DNA of 64,000 nucleotides, taken from positions 62,001-126,000 of the forward strand of contig NZ_BDCF01000017.1 of the NCBI RefSeq assembly GCF_001613365.1. Reading direction: 5' to 3'. The notes beneath the pieces are model-generated. The model was given only the letters and a program-made list of their open reading frames with translations. It searched no databases and was not told the origin of the DNA. Positions 48,068 to 56,597 of the stretch are shown in pieces (the stretch's first letter is position 1; each line of letters begins with the position of its first letter). This stretch comes from Nocardia xishanensis NBRC 101358. Lineage in GTDB: Bacteria > Actinomycetota > Actinomycetes > Mycobacteriales > Mycobacteriaceae. The translations under genes were made by a program, and so were the position numbers.

Positions 48068-48318
48068 GGCTGATCATCACCGTAGAAGCTGGGCGTGCGG
48101 ATTTTCGGCACCGGCGCCCGGAGGTTGTCGAAGTCGTGGCGGATCTTTTCCCAGAGGTTGCGGGGAAGTTCCTCGCAGCACTCGCCGAGTGAGAGGTGGG
48201 GCACTGGTGTGACGTTGCCGTCTATGTCGTGCCACCGAAGCACACGAATGACACCGTCCTGTACGTACCAGTGGGCGGACTGCTCGCCGCAATGGGTGAC
48301 TTGCTCCCCGAAATTCAC
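48064..48318 (-). CDS. Small cargo protein, 84 aa
   Basis: Begins MNFGEQVTHCGEQSAHWYVQ. Aromatic and acidic; LSLGECCEELPRNLWEKIRH is helical. Overlaps both neighbours by four bases, so the three genes 48764-47849 are one operon. No family is recognised. Confidence 0.6.
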   Translation of the reverse strand: MNFGEQVTHCGEQSAHWYVQDGVIRVLRWHDIDGNVTPVPHLSLGECCEELPRNLWEKIRHDFDNLRAPVPKIRTPSFYGDDQP

Positions 48319-48764
48319 CTCCGTTCCTCCTCTACGCAGTAGACGAGGGCATCAAGCACTGATGCCATCGTTGGGCGGAAGAGATCTCGGACTGGCGTCT
48401 GCCACCTGCGGGATTCCTCGCCTGGTGCGGGCAGGTACAGCGGTGTGCCTGGTTCGATGAGCACCGATCCGGATCTGCGGATCACGGTGGCGGTGCGGTC
48501 GGAGTGGTCGGAGTGGTCGTAGCTGCCGGTGAGGAATGTCATTCGGTGGAAGGGGTGCCAGATGGTCGGGCCTTTCAGCCCGAACTCGGCGAGCTTGTCT
48601 TTGATTCGGGCACCCCAGTAGTCGGGGACTGTGAGTGCTCGGATGGTGCCGCCGATGGTGACGGCGATTCGGTTGCTGTTGTCGACGTGGCAGGGTAGGC
48701 CGCCGACGGTTCGGAGGTAGTGGCATGCGCCGACGATGTCGGCGGGTATTGCTGGCGCGGTCAT
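48315..48764 (-). CDS. Cargo protein, 149 aa, divergent from the HTH regulator
   Basis: The ATG at 48764 (preceded by AGGGGCC on its strand) gives MTAPAIPADIVGACHYLRTV. The body is beta-rich with DHSDHSDRTATVIRRSGSVL. It is the first gene of an operon divergent from the HTH/DUF5753 regulator, so the regulator probably controls it through sites at 48919-48993. Confidence 0.62.
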   Translation of the reverse strand: MTAPAIPADIVGACHYLRTVGGLPCHVDNSNRIAVTIGGTIRALTVPDYWGARIKDKLAEFGLKGPTIWHPFHRMTFLTGSYDHSDHSDRTATVIRRSGSVLIEPGTPLYLPAPGEESRRWQTPVRDLFRPTMASVLDALVYCVEEERR

Positions 48765-48918
48765 GGTGGCCCCTGGACACTTCTCGCGTTGGTGTGGGTG
48801 CCCGGCCCCTGACTCCCGTTGTCGCGGCGGGACTCTGGGAGTGAGGGGAACGGGAGGAATCTCCCTTCCGGACACATAGCAAGCACACACCATTCGGCGG
48901 GCGTCCGACGTGCCATCG

Positions 48919-48993
48919 TGGGATCCCAAAATGATTCGCCCAAAAGTGCTGCGCGAGTGCCATACTGGGCGTGAGACTTTTCCCAGAATGGGA
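48919..48993. promoter_or_regulatory. Palindromic operators in the divergent intergenic region
   Basis: TGGGATCCCA is a perfect 10-bp palindrome at 48919-48928. TCCCA-GAA-TGGGA (48981-48993) uses the same half-sites in the other order, and another TGGGA lies at 49012-49016. They sit between the minus-strand cargo operon and the HTH gene, and are likely binding sites of that regulator. Confidence 0.5.
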
Positions 48994-49020
48994 TAGCGTG
49001 ACCAGTCAGGATGGGACGTG

Positions 49021-49911
49021 ATGTCAAGCAACGCCGATAGCACGCTGCCGCGGCGGCAGTTGGGCCGCTACTTACGTGAGGGACGTGACAGCGTAGGCAT
49101 GACTTTGGAAGATGCCGCCAGGCTGATGCAGTGGGGTAAAAGCACCCTGCAACGCCTGGAACGTGGTCAGTCCGACCGTGTTCGAGACGTAGACGTCAAG
49201 GAGCTATGTCGAATCTACGGAATGGAGCCGGAGCAAGAGGCCGCGATGATCGGTCTGGCTCGTCAGGCTGCGGTGAAGTCGTGGTGGCACGAGTTCGGCG
49301 ACATCATTCCTGCCAACTTCAGCGTCTACGTCGGGCTCGAAGCCTCCGCTGAGACGCTCACGTCCTACCAACCGGACCTTGTCCCGGGGTTGTTGCAGAC
49401 CGCCGACTATGCGCGCGTGCTGGCACGCGCTGCGAATCCCGATGACTCCGAAGCGGAGCTGGACAGTCGTGTCCGGCTGAAGGTGCAGCGGCAGTCGTTG
49501 TTGACCAGGAAAACCAGGCCGGTTCACATGGAAGTGATCCTCTCCGAGGGAGTCTTGCGCCGCAAGATCGGCACACGCAAGACAATGACGACTCAGCTTC
49601 GCCACCTCGCGGACGAGGGCACACGGCCGAACATCAGTCTGCGGGTCCTTCCCTTCGAAGCGGGGATGCCCACAGGCGACCAGATCGGTCCGTTCGTCAT
49701 CATGGACTTCGGGCTCGACGGTCGCGGTAAATCAGTTGAACCGACCATCGTGTATGCCGAGAATTACACCGGCGACATGTACTCGGAGAAGGCCAGTACC
49801 GTTCTGCGGTACACGCAGGCATACCAGGCGATCCAGCACCTATCACTGGACGAAGTCGCATCCAGAAGCCTGCTACGAGATATAGCAAGGGAGTACGAGC
49901 GTGAACGTTGA
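49021..49911 (+). CDS. HTH regulator with DUF5753 domain (Scr1/WhiJ-like)
   Basis: Residues about 12-70 form an XRE-type HTH (LGRYLREGRDSVGMTLEDAA, MQWGKSTLQRLERGQSD). The rest is a DUF5753 ligand-like domain (YVGLEASAETLTSYQPDLVP, GLLQTADYARVLARAANPDD, RPVHMEVILSEGVLRRKIGT). In actinobacteria these regulators pair with small DUF397 proteins, exactly as here, and control development or toxin-like functions. In this position it may act as the prophage's lysogeny regulator. A GTG at 49018 is an alternative start. Confidence 0.85.
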   Translation: MSSNADSTLPRRQLGRYLREGRDSVGMTLEDAARLMQWGKSTLQRLERGQSDRVRDVDVKELCRIYGMEPEQEAAMIGLARQAAVKSWWHEFGDIIPANFSVYVGLEASAETLTSYQPDLVPGLLQTADYARVLARAANPDDSEAELDSRVRLKVQRQSLLTRKTRPVHMEVILSEGVLRRKIGTRKTMTTQLRHLADEGTRPNISLRVLPFEAGMPTGDQIGPFVIMDFGLDGRGKSVEPTIVYAENYTGDMYSEKASTVLRYTQAYQAIQHLSLDEVASRSLLRDIAREYERER

Positions 49912-50107
49912 CCTGTCCGGAGCCCGCTGGTTCAAGAGCAGTCGCAGCGGCGGCAGTAAGGAGTGCGTTGAGGTCGCATTCCTCGATGGGGGGCAGGTCG
50001 GGGTTCGCGACAGCAAGAACCCCGACGGCCCGAAGCTGGTCTTCACTGCTGGCGAGTGGGATGCTTTCACCGCAGGAGTTAACGCAGGTGAGTTTGACCG
50101 TCCTTAA
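49901..50107 (+). CDS. DUF397 protein, first copy, 68 aa
   Basis: The signature is complete: LSGARWFKSSRSGGSKECVE, VGVRDSKNPDGPKLVFTAGE, WDAFTAGVNAGEFDRP. DUF397 proteins bind the partner HTH/DUF5753 regulator and modulate it. The GTG overlaps the regulator's stop, so the two are translationally coupled. Confidence 0.88.
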   Translation: MNVDLSGARWFKSSRSGGSKECVEVAFLDGGQVGVRDSKNPDGPKLVFTAGEWDAFTAGVNAGEFDRP

Positions 50108-50123
50108 CGAAGGAGTATGCCGC

Positions 50124-50330
50124 ATGAGCATGGATCTTTCCGGCGCTAAGTGGTTCAAGGCCAGCTACAGCCAGTCGGGTGGCGATTGCGTCGAAGCTGC
50201 CCACTTGGACGATGGTTCGGTCGCGATTCGGGACAGCAAGAACCCGACCGGTCCCGCGCTCGTGTACACCCCGCGTGAGTGGGACGCGTTCCTGGCGGGT
50301 GTGCGCGACGGCGAGTTCGACCGACCGTAG
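50124..50330 (+). CDS. DUF397 protein, second copy, 68 aa
   Basis: This is a paralogue of the previous gene (LSGAKWFKASYSQSGGDCVE, VAIRDSKNPTGPALVYTPRE, WDAFLAGVRDGEFDRP). The two differ most in the N-terminal third. GAAGGAG precedes the start. Two DUF397 partners for one regulator could compete or respond differently. Confidence 0.85.
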   Translation: MSMDLSGAKWFKASYSQSGGDCVEAAHLDDGSVAIRDSKNPTGPALVYTPREWDAFLAGVRDGEFDRP

Positions 50331-50351
50331 CGCCGCCTGACGACGTCTGAA

Positions 50352-50386
50352 GCCGCCCCAGCCTCATTGGCTGGGGCGGCTTTCTT
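50352..50386 (+). terminator. Intrinsic terminator after the DUF397 genes
   Basis: GCCGCCCCAGCC (50352-50363) pairs perfectly with GGCTGGGGCGGC (50369-50380), loop TCATT, followed by TTTCTT. It ends the regulator operon. Confidence 0.92.
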
Positions 50387-50430
50387 ATGCCCGCAGCAGC
50401 CTTGCGGCACCCGCCATAATTTGCATAGCA

Positions 50431-50448
50431 TGAATGAAAACTCATTCA
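50431..50448. promoter_or_regulatory. TGAATGA palindrome upstream of the excisionase-like gene
   Basis: TGAATGA (50431-50437) and TCATTCA (50442-50448) are a perfect inverted repeat with a 4-base centre. A flanking GCAT/ATGC extends the symmetry. The same TGAATGA occurs at the promoters at 3258-3292 and 8428-8457, suggesting one regulator binds all three. Confidence 0.55.
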
Positions 50449-50521
50449 ATGCATACGAACGGCTAACCTTTGGCGAACCATCCGGGTCTCGACACGAGCT
50501 ACGCCGGTCAGGAGGCTCCCC

Positions 50522-50716
50522 ATGTCCAGTGAAACGAAATGGCTCACCCGCCAAGAGGTCGCCGAACTCACCGGCTACACAACCAAGACCCTGAGCAACT
50601 GGCATCACCTTCGCAAGGGGCCGCGCTGCTTCAAGGTCAACGGCGGTCGGTACCGATATCGCGCTGATGAGGTTCGTGCCTGGCAGGTCAAACACCAGCA
50701 GGCGACGGCGGCGTGA
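50522..50716 (+). CDS. xis: Excisionase-like HTH protein, 64 aa
   Basis: The product is a winged-HTH of the MerR/AlpA/Xis type: WLTRQEVAELTGYTTKTLSN, then WHHLRKGPRCFKVNGGRYRY and a C-terminal helix (ADEVRAWQVKHQ). It lies just upstream of the integrase and would direct excision or regulate integrase. CAGGAGGCTCCCC precedes the ATG. Confidence 0.82.
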   Translation: MSSETKWLTRQEVAELTGYTTKTLSNWHHLRKGPRCFKVNGGRYRYRADEVRAWQVKHQQATAA

Positions 50717-50738
50717 CCGAAGACCACATGAGGAAGTC

Positions 50739-52028
50739 ATGGCGCAGGAATCGTTAGAACCGGGGGCTTTGCCGCCCGCCACCCAACTCAATCCCGTCAA
50801 AGGCGCTGACGGGGTGTGGCGTCTGACTCGGGTCAGGCACCGCACCTTCAGCGGCACCTACGTGCGTACCAGCGGATCCGGTCGCACTCGGAAGGAGTGC
50901 TTGGCGGACTGGAACGCGCGGTTCGAGAAGAACCGGCAGAAGTCCAGTAGCCGCGCCGCCCGTGACACCGCGCGTGAGTTCGAGCACTCGGACAAGATGT
51001 CGAAAGCCCTGGATGCCTGGTATCGCCGTGAGGTGAAGCGGTACGAAGCGGGGAAGATCCGCGAGCAGTCGTTGCACAACTATCGCCGTTGGATCTATGA
51101 GGCTGAGGAGCGGGGGCGCCGCGGCTCGGTGAAGTTGATGAAGGAGTTGGGGCATCTGACGATTCGGGAGGTGGGGAAGCCGAAGTTCCTCGCCGACTAC
51201 TTCGAGGATGTCACCGAGATTGGGCCGTCGATCGCGGCTGGGCACTACATGATCTTGACTGCGGTGTTCAACATGTTGACGGTCGCGGGGTTGTTCGATG
51301 TGTCGCCGATGCATCCGGTGCCCGCCTTGGATGCGGGTGGCGGTAAACAGCGCGCGTTGACGTCGGCGGAGCGGGATACGTTTCTCGATCTGCTGGAGGA
51401 GCGGTCTACCGCCGAGTGGCTGAAGCCGTTCTGGCTGACGTTGCTGGGCACGGGGATTCGGCCGGGGGAGGCGATGGCGTTGCGGTGGTGCGATTTGGCG
51501 CACCTGGACAGCGACGATGAGGCTGTGGTGATGCACGTGTGTGGGGCGATCGTGACCCGTAAGGGTGGTCGGGTGCGGCAGCCTCGCCGGAAGCGTGGCG
51601 AGAACTATCACGTCCTGTTGCCGGAGTGGCTGGCGGAGGTGTTGTGGGCGTGGCGTGACTGGGTGGGGCCGCGTGATGTCCAGGAGCCGTTGTTCCAGGG
51701 GGCGCGGGGTGGATGGCTGTCGACGCCGACGATGTCGCGCGCTTTGGGGGTGGTGAAGGCCGGGACGGAGTTGGAGTGGTTCACGTTCGGCAACTGCCGG
51801 GACACGGTGGCGACGCATGTGACGGGGAAGACACGCGATCCTAAGCGTGCTAGTGCCCAGTTGGGGCATTCGGCGGGGTCGTCGACGGCGTTGAAGTATT
51901 ACATCGACCGGGAGGGGTATCAGTATCCGGCGGTGGACAACGAGGCGGTGTTGGAGTCGCTGGCGCCGTCCAAGCTGACACTAAAGTTGGAATCTGGGGG
52001 GTTGGAGCCGGACTGGTTCAGGGTTTGA
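50739..52028 (+). CDS. int: Tyrosine integrase of the prophage
   Basis: The 429-residue protein has an N-terminal arm/SAM-like part and a C-terminal catalytic domain: GTGIRPGEAMALRW (first Arg), then FGNCRDTVATHVTG (second Arg; the usual His three residues earlier is Gly), LGHSAGSSTALKYY (His and the probable nucleophile Tyr). It catalyses attP-attB recombination. The ATG at 50739 follows AGGAAGT. It is the last gene of the prophage. Confidence 0.9.
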   Translation: MAQESLEPGALPPATQLNPVKGADGVWRLTRVRHRTFSGTYVRTSGSGRTRKECLADWNARFEKNRQKSSSRAARDTAREFEHSDKMSKALDAWYRREVKRYEAGKIREQSLHNYRRWIYEAEERGRRGSVKLMKELGHLTIREVGKPKFLADYFEDVTEIGPSIAAGHYMILTAVFNMLTVAGLFDVSPMHPVPALDAGGGKQRALTSAERDTFLDLLEERSTAEWLKPFWLTLLGTGIRPGEAMALRWCDLAHLDSDDEAVVMHVCGAIVTRKGGRVRQPRRKRGENYHVLLPEWLAEVLWAWRDWVGPRDVQEPLFQGARGGWLSTPTMSRALGVVKAGTELEWFTFGNCRDTVATHVTGKTRDPKRASAQLGHSAGSSTALKYYIDREGYQYPAVDNEAVLESLAPSKLTLKLESGGLEPDWFRV

Positions 52029-52061
52029 CCTGCGCAGACAGGGGTCAATGAAGCGAAACAT

Positions 52062-52077
52062 CCGAAATTCGTTTCGG
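52062..52077 (+). terminator. Small UUCG-tetraloop hairpin after the integrase
   Basis: CCGAAA (52062-52067) and TTTCGG (52072-52077) are closed by TTCG, a very stable tetraloop. It lies 34 bases after the integrase stop and could end its transcript. The attachment site probably lies near here, but I found no core sequence. Confidence 0.5.
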
Positions 52078-52206
52078 CATGTCTGATTCCTGTCGTGTGT
52101 CGAACCATCAACGGCGAATGCTGTCCGCGGGGAGTTTAATGCCTCGGTGGGCATGGGCGACATAGCTCGCAGCGATTTGTCCGGCGCGTCCCGGTCGCGT
52201 GGCGGG

Positions 52207-52827
52207 TCACCGGATGCGGTGTGCCGCCAGGAATGCCGAGAGCGGCGCGGGCGCGGCGCCCGGTTGCAGCACCAGCCCGGCGCGTTCGTCGTCCTCGGGG
52301 CGGGTCTGTTGGTGCGGCGCCAGCGTCAGCATCAGCGGCACCACCGCCTCGGCGATGCGGTCGCCGACCTCGCAGTAGGCGACCTCGGACAGGCCGACCG
52401 GGTCGGCGATGTTCTCCCGGCCGACGAGGGAGAGATCGTTGCGCGCCAAGTGCAAGTCGGCGACCGTGCGCGCGCCGGTGACCTTGGCGATCCGATGCGC
52501 TTCCAGCAGGGTGAAGGTGCGCGAGGCGGCGCCGAAGGCCATGTCGGCGGCCTGGTCCCTGATCTGTTCGGTCATGGCGAGCACGAGGTCGGCCCGGTCG
52601 ATCAGTTCCGGCTTCAGTTTGCGCGCACGGAAGCCGTCGGGATCCGCGCCGAGCCCGGAAATCGTTTGCGCGGTGAGCGGTTCGATGGGGAAGCCGACGA
52701 GCGCTCTGGTACCCGCGCTTTCGGCGGTGAGACCGGTGAGGTTGTGTTCGACGGCGAGCGCGCGGGTGAGCCGCTCGGCGATCACCGAACGGCACACATT
52801 GCCGTTGCAGACGAACAGGACGTGCAT
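52207..52827 (-). CDS. Low-molecular-weight protein tyrosine phosphatase, 206 aa
   Basis: The P-loop VCNGNVCRS (residues about 6-14, C-x5-R-S) is at the N-terminus, and NIADPVGLSEVAY holds the general-acid Asp region of the family. It dephosphorylates phosphotyrosine proteins; secreted relatives matter in mycobacteria, while others act in polysaccharide regulation. It is longer than the typical 150-170 residues at its C-terminus, which lies nearest the prophage edge. Likely a host gene. Confidence 0.85.
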   Translation of the reverse strand: MHVLFVCNGNVCRSVIAERLTRALAVEHNLTGLTAESAGTRALVGFPIEPLTAQTISGLGADPDGFRARKLKPELIDRADLVLAMTEQIRDQAADMAFGAASRTFTLLEAHRIAKVTGARTVADLHLARNDLSLVGRENIADPVGLSEVAYCEVGDRIAEAVVPLMLTLAPHQQTRPEDDERAGLVLQPGAAPAPLSAFLAAHRIR

Positions 52828-53054
52828 GGCATCACGGTAATTCGGCCCGTGGCGGACCAGAAGTCGGCCGTCACGGAATCACAGGTGCGCAGACACATAT
52901 TCATCTGGCTGTCGCGCGCCGTACACAAAGCTCACCCGGGTATTCAGGCGGATTCTCGATGCACGTCACGATCGAGCGCCGGGCTTATCGGTGAAGTTAC
53001 CCAGATGTTTCCAGCTTCAATCATCGATTTGCCGCCGTCTGCTTGTGTGGCCGC

Positions 53055-53567
53055 TCACTCGTATTCGTCTCGGTAATAACTGTTTTCGGCTACCACGGGC
53101 GCGACTTCGGGGTTTTCGCCGTGCACCCGTCCCCGGGTGGAGAACATCGGGCCGCGCGAGGCGATCACCGGCGCGAAACGGGCCATCCCCGTGGCGGGCG
53201 CCATGTCGTCGTACATGGCGTCGATGCCGCCGCGTGCGAAGTACGCCTCGTGCCAGAAGCCCGTCCCGCCGGAGTCCTTCAGGAATTTCGCCCACCAGTC
53301 CCGGTGCGGCTCCGACCGCGTCCACCGCTCCAGGCTGTCCAGATCGCGCCAGTACTGCCTGGCGCCCCAGTGCGGCGGAAAGAGCCCCCACACCACGTCC
53401 TCGTGCAGCAGCAGACCATCCGGCCGGTCTCGATGCGAGCGGTAGAGCTTCGGTCCCAGCCCGAGCAGTCGCAGCATGCCCCGCGGCCGACGCACCCGCA
53501 TCCCGAGGTAAATGACCACCAGATCCGGATAACCGGAAAGATCGACGGTCGTCCTGTTCACCCGCAT
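53055..53567 (-). CDS. DUF4188 (monooxygenase-like) protein, 170 aa
   Basis: The pattern DLVVIYLGMRVRRPRGMLRL, PDGLLLHEDVVWGLFPPHWG and TGFWHEAYFARGGIDAMYDD matches the DUF4188 family (dimeric alpha/beta-barrel fold, often with haem-degrading-like monooxygenases). Function is not established. The ATG at 53567 follows GGAGG on its strand, which settles the start. Likely host. Confidence 0.78.
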   Translation of the reverse strand: MRVNRTTVDLSGYPDLVVIYLGMRVRRPRGMLRLLGLGPKLYRSHRDRPDGLLLHEDVVWGLFPPHWGARQYWRDLDSLERWTRSEPHRDWWAKFLKDSGGTGFWHEAYFARGGIDAMYDDMAPATGMARFAPVIASRGPMFSTRGRVHGENPEVAPVVAENSYYRDEYE

Positions 53568-54379
53568 ACAGAAACCTCCGCAACGGCGCGCACGATTGCA
53601 TCCACCTACGACTACGTGCGAGCCCGACCCGCGGTTCATCAAGCCAGGAGTGTGGGGCCGCCATGATCGCGAGCGCCGAACAGTCCCACCGATGGCCGGT
53701 GCGCAGTGGCCGCCGTGTCGATGGATTACAGGAGATCGTTGGCACGCAGGCGCCACGCTTCGCGGGCGTCGTTCCCCCTTACTGGCTGCCGAGCCAGTGC
53801 CGACGCCAAGCTCGGCAACCAAGTGTCGACGCCATAGTGCACCCCGCTATCCCTGCGAGAACCCTCGCAGCACAACAGGTTCGACATTCGAACTCTCGAA
53901 TGCCAATCGGTGGGCTTCCTGCGCCTGGTTCTATTCCGATGACGAGGACTACTACGACGAGTGATTTTGTGGGGCACGGCATCTGCCGCCTCCGATGGCC
54001 AAGCCGATTCGTGCTCGGGAATTCCGTTCAGCACTTCTGGCGGGGCACTCGTCGGGCCGCGTCAACGCCTCGGAGTCGATGCTGTGGGAGCTGGTAGGAG
54101 TCCCGCTCGCCTGCTTTCCGCGCCCTGCGCTGCCGCGGGCGCTCTTGACACCGAACTCTGGCAACTCGGAGTGCACGGTCGTTTCCCAGCCTCAGACGAC
54201 AAGCCCGCCAAGCGCCGCACTCGGTCGACCCGGCGCGGCCAGGATGTGCCGGACCTGCCGCGGCTCGAGGTCGCTCGCACCACCATTGGACGGGAATACG
54301 CTGGCCGATTCCAGCCCTCGATGTTCGTCACCCTCACCTGCCCTCCTATGGACAGGTCCACTCGCGGTGGTGGGCGCCC
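53568..54379. other. Degenerate noncoding stretch between host gene and integrase remnant
   Basis: About 810 bases with no reading frame I can support in either strand. One perfect 7-bp inverted repeat, CATTCGA and TCGAATG (53885-53902), is visible. With the damaged integrase that follows, it may be the residue of an older integrated element. Confidence 0.45.
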
Positions 54380-55426
54380 GTGGGTTACGGGCCGGTGAGC
54401 TTCAAGCTTGGCGCGCGGCACCGGGTGTGGCGCAAGTCAGTGGTGTTGGCTTGGATCCCCGAGCTCGTGGGGTGGACCCGGACCGTAGCGGGGTGCGTTT
54501 CGAGGTCGTGGATGAGAAGTGGTTCTCGACAAAGAAATTCGCAAACCGAAACGGTGGCTGGCTACCGGTCGCCGGTCGACACGATTATGTTGCCTCGCTG
54601 GGGCTCGGTGCCGCTGCGCGAAATCGAGTTCGAGGACATTCAGGAATGGATCGTGAGCCTCTCGGAATCGGGAAGTTCACGGTTTGTCGGGCGCGGGCTG
54701 TCGGCGTCGCGAACGATCCAGTCTTACCAGGTGCTCAGCCAAATTCTGAGGTTCGCAATCAAGGCGAAGCGGCTGGCGGCGAATCCGGCCGACGACGTGG
54801 ATCTCCCCACAGTGATGTCGGGAGCACGGCGATACGTGACGCACGTGGAAGTGATGCAGCTCGCTATGGCCTCGGGGCGGTTCCGGCCGCTGGTGTTCAC
54901 ATTGGCGTACACGGGAATTCGGTTCGGCGAAGCGATCGCATTGCGCACGGCGGACGTGGATTTGGTCCGCAACCGGATCCCCATCAATCGTTCGGCTACT
55001 GGGGTCACGGGCAAGGGCATCGTTGAGATTGACACGAAGAACCACACCACACGCGCTGTGCCGGCGCCGGGGATTCTGGCCAAGAATCTGGTCCACATCC
55101 TGGGTGGTCGGCGGCCGGGCGCGCTGGTGTTCCCGAGCCACAAGGGCGGCCACCTGACCTCCACGGAGTTCCGGTGGGTGTTCAACCAGGCGGCGAAAGA
55201 CGTCGGTCTCGACGGCGTCGTTCCGCACGGTCTCCGGCATACCGCGGCGTCGCTGGCGATCAGTGCGGGGGCGAACATCAAGGTCGTCCAGCGGATGCTC
55301 GGCCACAAGACAGCGACGCTGACCCTGGACCTGTACGGACACCTGTTCCCGGACGATCTGGACACGGTCGCGGCTGGAATGGATGCTGGAGCTCGGGCAG
55401 CTGCGGACTATCTGCGGACTGCGTGA
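54380..55426 (+). pseudogene. Second tyrosine integrase, probably truncated by frameshift
   Basis: From about 54583 the frame encodes a good integrase: LPRWGSVPLREIEFEDIQEW (arm/SAM-like), YTGIRFGEAIALRTADVD (first Arg), HGLRHTAASLAISAG (H-x-x-R) and LGHKTATLTLDLYGHLFPDD (His and Tyr). The 200 bases before it look out of frame; a more integrase-like N-terminal text (GVRFEVVDEKWFSTKKFANR) is in the neighbouring frame. It points at and ends 43 bases from the CCA of tRNA-Leu, the usual arrangement for a tRNA-integrated element. Confidence 0.6.
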
Positions 55427-55468
55427 AGTGATGAAGAAGGACGCGACCAACAAGACCGCGTCCTACCT

Positions 55469-55555
55469 TGGTGCCGAGTGTGGGACTCGAACCCACACGT
55501 CCTTTCGGACAACGGTTTTTGAGACCGTCGCGTCTGCCAGTTCCGCCAACCCGGC
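55469..55555 (-). tRNA. tRNA-Leu (CAA), CCA encoded
   Basis: On the minus strand: acceptor GCCGGGT/ACTCGGC, D-arm, anticodon loop CTCAAAA with anticodon CAA, long variable arm (a class II tRNA) and T-loop TTCGAGT. CCA is encoded at 55471-55469. The 3' end faces the integrase remnant, so it is the likely attB of that older element. Confidence 0.93.
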
Positions 55556-55778
55556 GCACCGGGTGTGAACTATAGCGGGTCGGTGTGGCTTTCCGCGAAT
55601 GGGTTGCCATGTACGCCACAGTTTCGTCTTTACGCAGGGTATATGCGTTGTCGGCTGAACTGAAAGGTACTCTTTACATCACTCGACAGCGTGCAGGGGT
55701 GGGCGAGGCCAGGATGGTGTTGGCCTCGGCCTGTTCCTGCGTGTCGGGACAGGCATCGGAACCAGAGGGGTCTTACCT

Positions 55779-56399
55779 ATGAGCAATACTGCAGCAGGGG
55801 GCGCCGGCACGAAGAAGGACGCCGGGGCGAAGCGGGTCGTCGTTGCCGAGGACGAGGCGCTCATCCGGATGGATCTGGTCGAGATGCTGACCGAAGAGGG
55901 CTATCAGGTGGTCGGCGAGGCGGGGGACGGGCAGCAGGCGGTGGATCTCGCGGTGGAGCACCGGCCGGATCTGGTGATCATGGATGTGAAGATGCCGCGC
56001 CGTGACGGCATCGACGCGGCCGCCGAGATCGCGTCGAAACGTGTTGCGCCGGTGGTGATTCTGACCGCGTTCAGCCAGCGCGACCTGGTGGAGCGGGCAC
56101 GCGACGCCGGCGCGATGGCGTATCTGGTGAAGCCGTTCACGAAGTCGGACCTGGTGCCCGCGATCGAGTTGGCGGCAAGCCGTTTCCACGAGATCACCGC
56201 GCTGGAGAGCGAGGTCGCGAACCTGGCCGATCGGCTGGAGACGCGCAAGCTGGTCGAGCGGGCCAAGGGCGTGCTGATGCAGACCCAGGGTCTGTCCGAG
56301 CCGCAGGCTTTCAAGTGGATTCAGCGGACCGCGATGGATCGCCGGACTACCATGAAGGCCGTTGCCGAGGTGGTGCTGGAGAACCTGGCGCCGAAGTGA
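55779..56399 (+). CDS. pdtaR: PdtaR-type response regulator with ANTAR output domain
   Basis: The 206-residue protein has a receiver domain (VVVAEDEALIRMDLVEMLTE, phosphoacceptor in VIMDVKMPRRDG, ILTAFSQ, VKPFTKSD) and a C-terminal ANTAR RNA-binding domain (LETRKLVERAKGVLMQTQGL, SEPQAFKWIQRTAMDRRTTM). ANTAR regulators bind paired hairpins and prevent premature termination; PdtaR works with the kinase PdtaS in mycobacteria. No kinase gene is nearby. Host gene. Confidence 0.92.
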   Translation: MSNTAAGGAGTKKDAGAKRVVVAEDEALIRMDLVEMLTEEGYQVVGEAGDGQQAVDLAVEHRPDLVIMDVKMPRRDGIDAAAEIASKRVAPVVILTAFSQRDLVERARDAGAMAYLVKPFTKSDLVPAIELAASRFHEITALESEVANLADRLETRKLVERAKGVLMQTQGLSEPQAFKWIQRTAMDRRTTMKAVAEVVLENLAPK

Positions 56400-56597
56400 T
56401 GCGCCACCCCTCGGGCCGGTGTCGGCTGGAAAGATTTACGCACCGGAAACACGATCGCCAAAAAGAATTCGACACGAAGTCATCCGCATGATGCGAATGT
56501 GATGCGGATCTAACGTGCCGACGCTATGTTCTGACCGGGCTGACGTGGTCGGCCTCCTCGGATTGCCCCGGGGGAGCACAGGACGTAGAGGTGAGAC

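Larger units (their letters stand above)
1..52150. mobile_element. Siphovirus prophage (left end outside window)
   Basis: A continuous run of phage genes is visible: terminase, portal, capsid, tail, lysis, excisionase-like and integrase genes in the canonical order. The integrase at 50739-52028 is the last phage gene, so the right attachment site should lie between it and the phosphatase gene ending at 52207. I could not identify attL or attR, because the left end is not in the window. No DNA-replication genes are visible, so they may lie further left. The right boundary given here is approximate. Confidence 0.9.

Noticed and set aside
52147..53076. A + strand frame of 309 residues opposite the tyrosine phosphatase
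   Set aside because: The minus-strand phosphatase has a clear P-loop; the + strand product has no recognisable feature.
53995..55026. A 343-residue frame over the integrase remnant
   Set aside because: Only a short part (about 54490-54570) looks integrase-like; the rest is low-complexity, consistent with a frameshifted relic rather than a gene.
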